From Oligoflexia bacterium (lineage in GTDB: Bacteria; Bdellovibrionota; UBA1018; CAIMNF01), in NCBI GenBank assembly GCA_903842755.1, contig CAIMNF010000241.1, forward strand, positions 1 to 9,203: a stretch of 9,203 nucleotides of DNA, written 5' to 3'. Positions 6,312 to 9,203 of this stretch are shown in pieces. Position 1 is the first letter of the stretch. Each line of letters opens with the position of its first letter. The position numbers were made by a program, and so were the translations under genes. The notes under the pieces were generated by a model, which was not told where the DNA came from, did not search any database, and saw only the letters and a list, made by a program, of their open reading frames with translations.

Positions 6312-7340
6312 TTATTCCCAAAAGTCAATTCTTGGATCGACCAACACATAGGCCATATCGCTTAATAATTGGCCAACCATAACCATCGCCGACTGAATCA
6401 CCGCTACTGCCATCAGAACGTTATAATCACGAGCGTTTAAGCTTTCAATCAACAGTCTGCCCATTCCGGGCAATCCGAAAACGGATTCAATCACGATAGA
6501 ACCCGCAACAAAGGCACTTAAAAACCCTCCGAGCCCCACCAGGAGTGGCAAAATTGCATTCCGAAGTGCGTGCTTTAAAACCACCGTTCTTTCCCGGAGC
6601 CCCTTGGCACGGGCGGTTCGAACATAGTCGCTCTCTAAGACTTCTAAGAGTGAGTTTTTCATTAATAGAGTAAGAAGGGTAAAACCACCCATTAGCGACG
6701 CGCAAACGGGCAAAAACAGGTGATGCAAGTAATCTAAAAGTTTTCCATTCAACGATAAGGATTCAAAGCCGTCAGAATACGCCCCTCCCAACGGAAAAAG
6801 AGCACCCCCAGGAAGGACCCGGTCCGTACAAAAAACAAAAAGAGTCACTACGGAAATCACCAGAGGCGGAATGCTATACGCAACGAACAAGAGCATTGAA
6901 CTGGCTAGATCGAACCGACTCCCGTCTTTTAGCGCTTTCAGGGTGCCCAAAAATATACACACAAAATAGGTAAGAAAAAAACCCGGCACACCAAAGCCAA
7001 TGGAAATCGGTAATCGTTCCAGAACCGTATGCATCGCAGGCTGCCGCGTGGTAATTGAATCTCCAAAATCAAGAACAGTAATTTTTTTAAGCCATTTCCA
7101 ATAGCGCATAGGCACTGGCTCATCCAGACCATATTGATGCTCCAATTCCTTCCGAAGCTTTTCAATATCCTGAACCGAAAGCGAGCGACCTCCCCCCTCA
7201 CCACCGCCATATTGAATTTGATTCAAAATTTCTTGAACCGGCCCGCCCGGCAAATAATTTTGAACGCAAAAATAAGCCATGGTCATTAAAATAAACATGG
7301 GGAACATGGCAAAAATGCGTTTTAACAAGTAATTGAACAT
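6312..7340 (-). CDS. yejB: Peptide ABC transporter permease, YejB type
   Basis: This is the other inner-membrane permease subunit, of the DppB/OppB class and closest in style to YejB. A first helix (about residues 7-28) is followed by the YejB signature PGGPV at 31-35, a glycine-rich segment (about 45-52), and HQYGLDEPVPMRYW, typical of the soluble part before helix 2. FGDS lies near residue 92. Several hydrophobic helices follow, with the EAA-type cytoplasmic loop at about 240-266 (TARAKGLRE...HALRNAILP). The C-terminus ends LVDPRIDFWE, matching the family's LVDPRIDF ending. The 342 residues are close to E. coli YejB length. The ATG at 7340 is 15 nt after the stop of the binding-protein gene; the ribosome binding site is weak (GCGG directly before ATG), so coupling to the upstream gene is likely. 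It should pair with the following permease as the heterodimeric channel. Confidence 0.95.
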   Translation of the reverse strand: MFNYLLKRIFAMFPMFILMTMAYFCVQNYLPGGPVQEILNQIQYGGGEGGGRSLSVQDIEKLRKELEHQYGLDEPVPMRYWKWLKKITVLDFGDSITTRQPAMHTVLERLPISIGFGVPGFFLTYFVCIFLGTLKALKDGSRFDLASSMLLFVAYSIPPLVISVVTLFVFCTDRVLPGGALFPLGGAYSDGFESLSLNGKLLDYLHHLFLPVCASLMGGFTLLTLLMKNSLLEVLESDYVRTARAKGLRERTVVLKHALRNAILPLLVGLGGFLSAFVAGSIVIESVFGLPGMGRLLIESLNARDYNVLMAVAVIQSAMVMVGQLLSDMAYVLVDPRIDFWE

Positions 7341-7355
7341 CCGCTAACCAACCCA

Positions 7356-9062
7356 CTACTGCGACAAAAGCCACAACGCAGGATGATCATCATACTTCAT
7401 CGCCCAGCGAGTCGATTTTACTTTTTGGTGGTACATGGCCAAGTAACCAGGCAGTTCGCAAATGAAAAGTACGGGTTGATCGTCGTAAATCAATGCGCCA
7501 ATCTTTTGCATGAGTTTATATCGCTTTTTTCCGTTCAATTCGGTATCCGCTTGCTCAATCAAACGGTCTACCTCCGGATTGCTGTACCCGCCATGGTTTG
7601 AGCCCTTGTTCTCGTAAGATTTTGAATGCCAAAGTTGACGTGCTTCCGGGTGATTAAATCCTTTTCCCCACCCTAAAACAAATGCATCAAATTTTCGGTC
7701 ATTAATTTCATCAATGTAAGCATTCCATTCGATGGCTTGCACTAACACTTCAATTCCCGCCTTTTTAAACTGCGCTTGGGCCATTTGAGCGATTTTTGCG
7801 CGCATCGGGTTATTGGAATTGTATTTTAAACTAAATTTAAAAGTGATCTTCTTTCCATTCCATTCTTTTTCTAAGATTCCGTCAGCACCCTCGTTCCAAC
7901 CATCTGCCTTTAATTCTTCAATTCCCTTTTTTAAGTCAAACGGGATCAGACTTTTTGCTTGCTCCGGTGCCGTGTTTTGGGTCAATGATCCAAAGGGGCC
8001 GGTTCGTCGTATTTGGATGCCATAAAATACTTTTTTAATAATCTCGTCGTAATTCAAAAGCATCGCCAACGCCCGTCGAGTCCGCTTGGACTGAAATAAT
8101 GGATTTTTCAAATTCCACCCGATAAACGTGTACGGCGCGGGCATAGAAGTTTTATGCAACGTCGCCCACATTTCTTTGCCTGATTCAGGACTAGTTCCAA
8201 ACTTATCTTGATCCGTTCCTTTAATTCGCGTTCCAAAAATCTCCGCAAAAGGCTCATCGACATCCACTTCACCTTTAATAAACTTTTCATAAGCCAAGGC
8301 CTGGTCGGGAATGATTCGATACACAATCGAATCAAAATTATAGAGATTCTTGAACTGAGGCAGTTTCCAACCCCACCATTCTTTTTTCCGCTCAAGCTCT
8401 ACTTTTTCGTCTCGCGAAAAATTTTTCACCCGGTAAGGCCCCGAGGTCACGGGCATCAGAATCCCCTTGGATTTGTTAAAATCGGGCTCATGCTCGAACT
8501 GCTTTTTTTGTAAGATGCGAAATTCCTGTGCCAAGGTGGGCATCAGATTAATCGAGGCATGATCCAGATGAATCCGAAACGTTCGTTCGTCTACTTTTTC
8601 GAAGTGATAGCCTTCCATATTGGCCCGCCGTGGAGCACTATCCGTTTTTACATTCATCAGCGTGTTAAACGTAAACTCCACATCGTCGGTCGTAATCGAA
8701 GTACCGTCGTCCCAAGCCGCCTCTTTTCTCAGAGTAAATTGGACGGTTTTAAAGTCTTTACTGATCAGTGCTTTTTCCGCCAAGACCGGAAAAAATTCGT
8801 CAGTTTCTTGATCGCGTTCCATTAAAGGCGAGTGCAAGAGTTGTACAACATTATCGCTCTCTACGTCGGGGGTGATGATGGGGGCCAGGGTTCGCGGATT
8901 TGACTTTAACCGAGTGTAGAGGACTCCCCCCTTTTTTACCGGCGGCAAATTTTTGAACGAGTCGCCCGCATGCTCCGAGTAAGGAGGAGAAAAATTTTCT
9001 GCTCCGTAAACAATGAATTGAATTAAGAGGACCGAAGTAATGAATATCGAAACACTTTTCAT
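7356..9062 (-). CDS. Periplasmic peptide-binding protein, extracellular solute-binding family 5 (YejA-like position)
   Basis: This is the periplasmic substrate receptor that delivers peptides to the two permeases encoded just downstream. From the ATG at 9062 it has 568 residues. The N-terminus is a classic Sec signal (Met-Lys, hydrophobic core to about residue 18), with probable cleavage after Val-Tyr-Gly (residue 20); no lipobox cysteine is present, so it should be soluble. Family 5 features include SPLMERD near the N-lobe, the AAWDDGTSITTDDVEFTFN segment, GPYRV, RRALAMLLNYDEIIKKVFYG, and the C-lobe segments DAFVLGWG and YSNPEVDRLI. The start is supported by GGGAG (plus coordinates 9072-9076), 9 nt upstream. 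A TTG at 9080 would add six residues ahead of the signal and is unlikely. Synteny suggests yejA, but the sequence reads more like a general Dpp/Opp binding protein, so I give no symbol. Ligand specificity cannot be read from the sequence. Confidence 0.93.
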   Translation of the reverse strand: MKSVSIFITSVLLIQFIVYGAENFSPPYSEHAGDSFKNLPPVKKGGVLYTRLKSNPRTLAPIITPDVESDNVVQLLHSPLMERDQETDEFFPVLAEKALISKDFKTVQFTLRKEAAWDDGTSITTDDVEFTFNTLMNVKTDSAPRRANMEGYHFEKVDERTFRIHLDHASINLMPTLAQEFRILQKKQFEHEPDFNKSKGILMPVTSGPYRVKNFSRDEKVELERKKEWWGWKLPQFKNLYNFDSIVYRIIPDQALAYEKFIKGEVDVDEPFAEIFGTRIKGTDQDKFGTSPESGKEMWATLHKTSMPAPYTFIGWNLKNPLFQSKRTRRALAMLLNYDEIIKKVFYGIQIRRTGPFGSLTQNTAPEQAKSLIPFDLKKGIEELKADGWNEGADGILEKEWNGKKITFKFSLKYNSNNPMRAKIAQMAQAQFKKAGIEVLVQAIEWNAYIDEINDRKFDAFVLGWGKGFNHPEARQLWHSKSYENKGSNHGGYSNPEVDRLIEQADTELNGKKRYKLMQKIGALIYDDQPVLFICELPGYLAMYHQKVKSTRWAMKYDDHPALWLLSQ

Positions 9063-9088
9063 CTCGTAAGGCTCCCACAAAAAAATGC

Positions 9089-9203
9089 CTGATTCAAGAT
9101 TTTAACCCAAAACTTAAAGGGGAAGATCTTGACAATTTCGCAGGCCAGTTCATTCTAGAACATTATAGACATCCCAACATTAGTACTAACGCAGGAGGGC
9201 GCG
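9089..9203 (+). CDS. Possible NifU/IscU/SufU-type Fe-S scaffold protein, N-terminal fragment (runs off window)
   Basis: Only one plus-strand frame stays open to the window edge, and it encodes a FILEHYRHPN segment (about 9149-9178). This resembles the conserved N-terminus of IscU/SufU/NifU scaffolds (pattern [IV]-x-[DE]-H-Y-x-x-P), proteins on which Fe-S clusters are assembled. The cysteine ligands would lie beyond the edge. The start is a problem: there is no in-frame ATG, GTG or TTG between the stop at 9041 and the motif, only a CTG at 9089, which I use as a nominal start. A strong ribosome binding site (AAAGGGGAAG, 9116-9125) instead faces a TTG at 9129 in another frame, which stops after nine codons. 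An indel, sequencing error or non-standard start is possible. The alternative is a chance resemblance in an intergenic region. Confidence 0.35.
   Translation, partial: MIQDFNPKLKGEDLDNFAGQFILEHYRHPNISTNAGGR
9153..9160. repeat. Palindrome TTCTAGAA beside the operon -10
   Basis: A perfect 8-bp palindrome, set within the arms GTTC (9148-9151) and GAAC (9158-9161), sits immediately downstream of the minus-strand TATAAT. This is where an operator would block transcription start. With one copy, and inside a possible coding frame, a regulatory role is only a suggestion. Confidence 0.2.
9162..9167 (-). promoter_or_regulatory. Candidate -10 element for the peptide transporter operon
   Basis: On the minus strand this is a perfect TATAAT. 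A weak -35 (TTAGTA) lies 16 nt upstream, so the promoter is only moderately supported. It would give a leader of nearly 100 nt before the binding-protein ATG. It lies inside the divergent open frame at the right edge, so the two would share DNA. Confidence 0.4.

Noticed and set aside
9063..9080. TTG at 9080 (minus) as start of the binding protein
   Set aside because: It would put six residues with a Glu pair ahead of a textbook signal peptide, and the ribosome binding site GGGAG fits the ATG at 9062.
9129..9157. TTGACA at 9129 as a plus-strand promoter
   Set aside because: The hexamer 17 nt downstream (ATTCTA) is a poor -10, and the region fits better as a ribosome binding site plus coding sequence or as the minus-strand control region.

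Overview
This 9.2 kb window carries ordinary bacterial chromosome genes of moderate G+C. It most likely comes from a Gram-negative, deltaproteobacteria-like lineage. The Bdellovibrionota/Oligoflexia would fit, but that is an impression from protein style and not a demonstrated placement. The Gram-negative call rests on a Yej-type peptide ABC transporter with a secreted binding protein that has no lipobox, an E. coli/eukaryote-type MnmA, and a full YgiQ-family protein. I see no rRNA, tRNA, CRISPR array, insertion sequence or phage gene.

Plus-strand left half (1-2766): the 3' part of a helical protein of unknown function is followed by mnmA (tRNA U34 2-thiolation). mnmA overlaps by 4 nt a NIF3/YqfO-family dinuclear-metal protein with an internal PII-like domain, so these two are almost certainly co-transcribed and translationally coupled. 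mnmA has no visible Shine-Dalgarno sequence, but a promoter-like pair sits directly in front of its ATG, which suggests a leaderless message.

Middle (2767-5292): an AT-rich gap carries a near-consensus promoter for an 85-codon orphan gene. The stop codon of that gene is overlapped by a second near-consensus promoter that serves a YgiQ-family radical SAM protein. The DNA between the orphan gene and ygiQ can fold into a tidy three-way junction whose closing stem touches the ygiQ ribosome binding site. I consider this the most interesting untyped structure in the window.

Minus-strand right half (9062 down to 5302): a periplasmic peptide-binding protein and two permeases form a tight yejA-yejB-yejE-like operon for peptide import. 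No ATPase gene (yejF equivalent) follows; the operon ends 9 nt from the convergent end of ygiQ. Divergent from the operon, the last 115 bases contain an open frame with the N-terminal signature of a NifU/IscU/SufU Fe-S scaffold. Its start is anomalous: a good ribosome binding site faces a TTG that is in the wrong frame.

I do not see a clearly new multi-gene system. The points worth following are the leader structure, the leaderless mnmA, the orphan small gene, the ATPase-less transporter and the odd start of the Fe-S scaffold gene.
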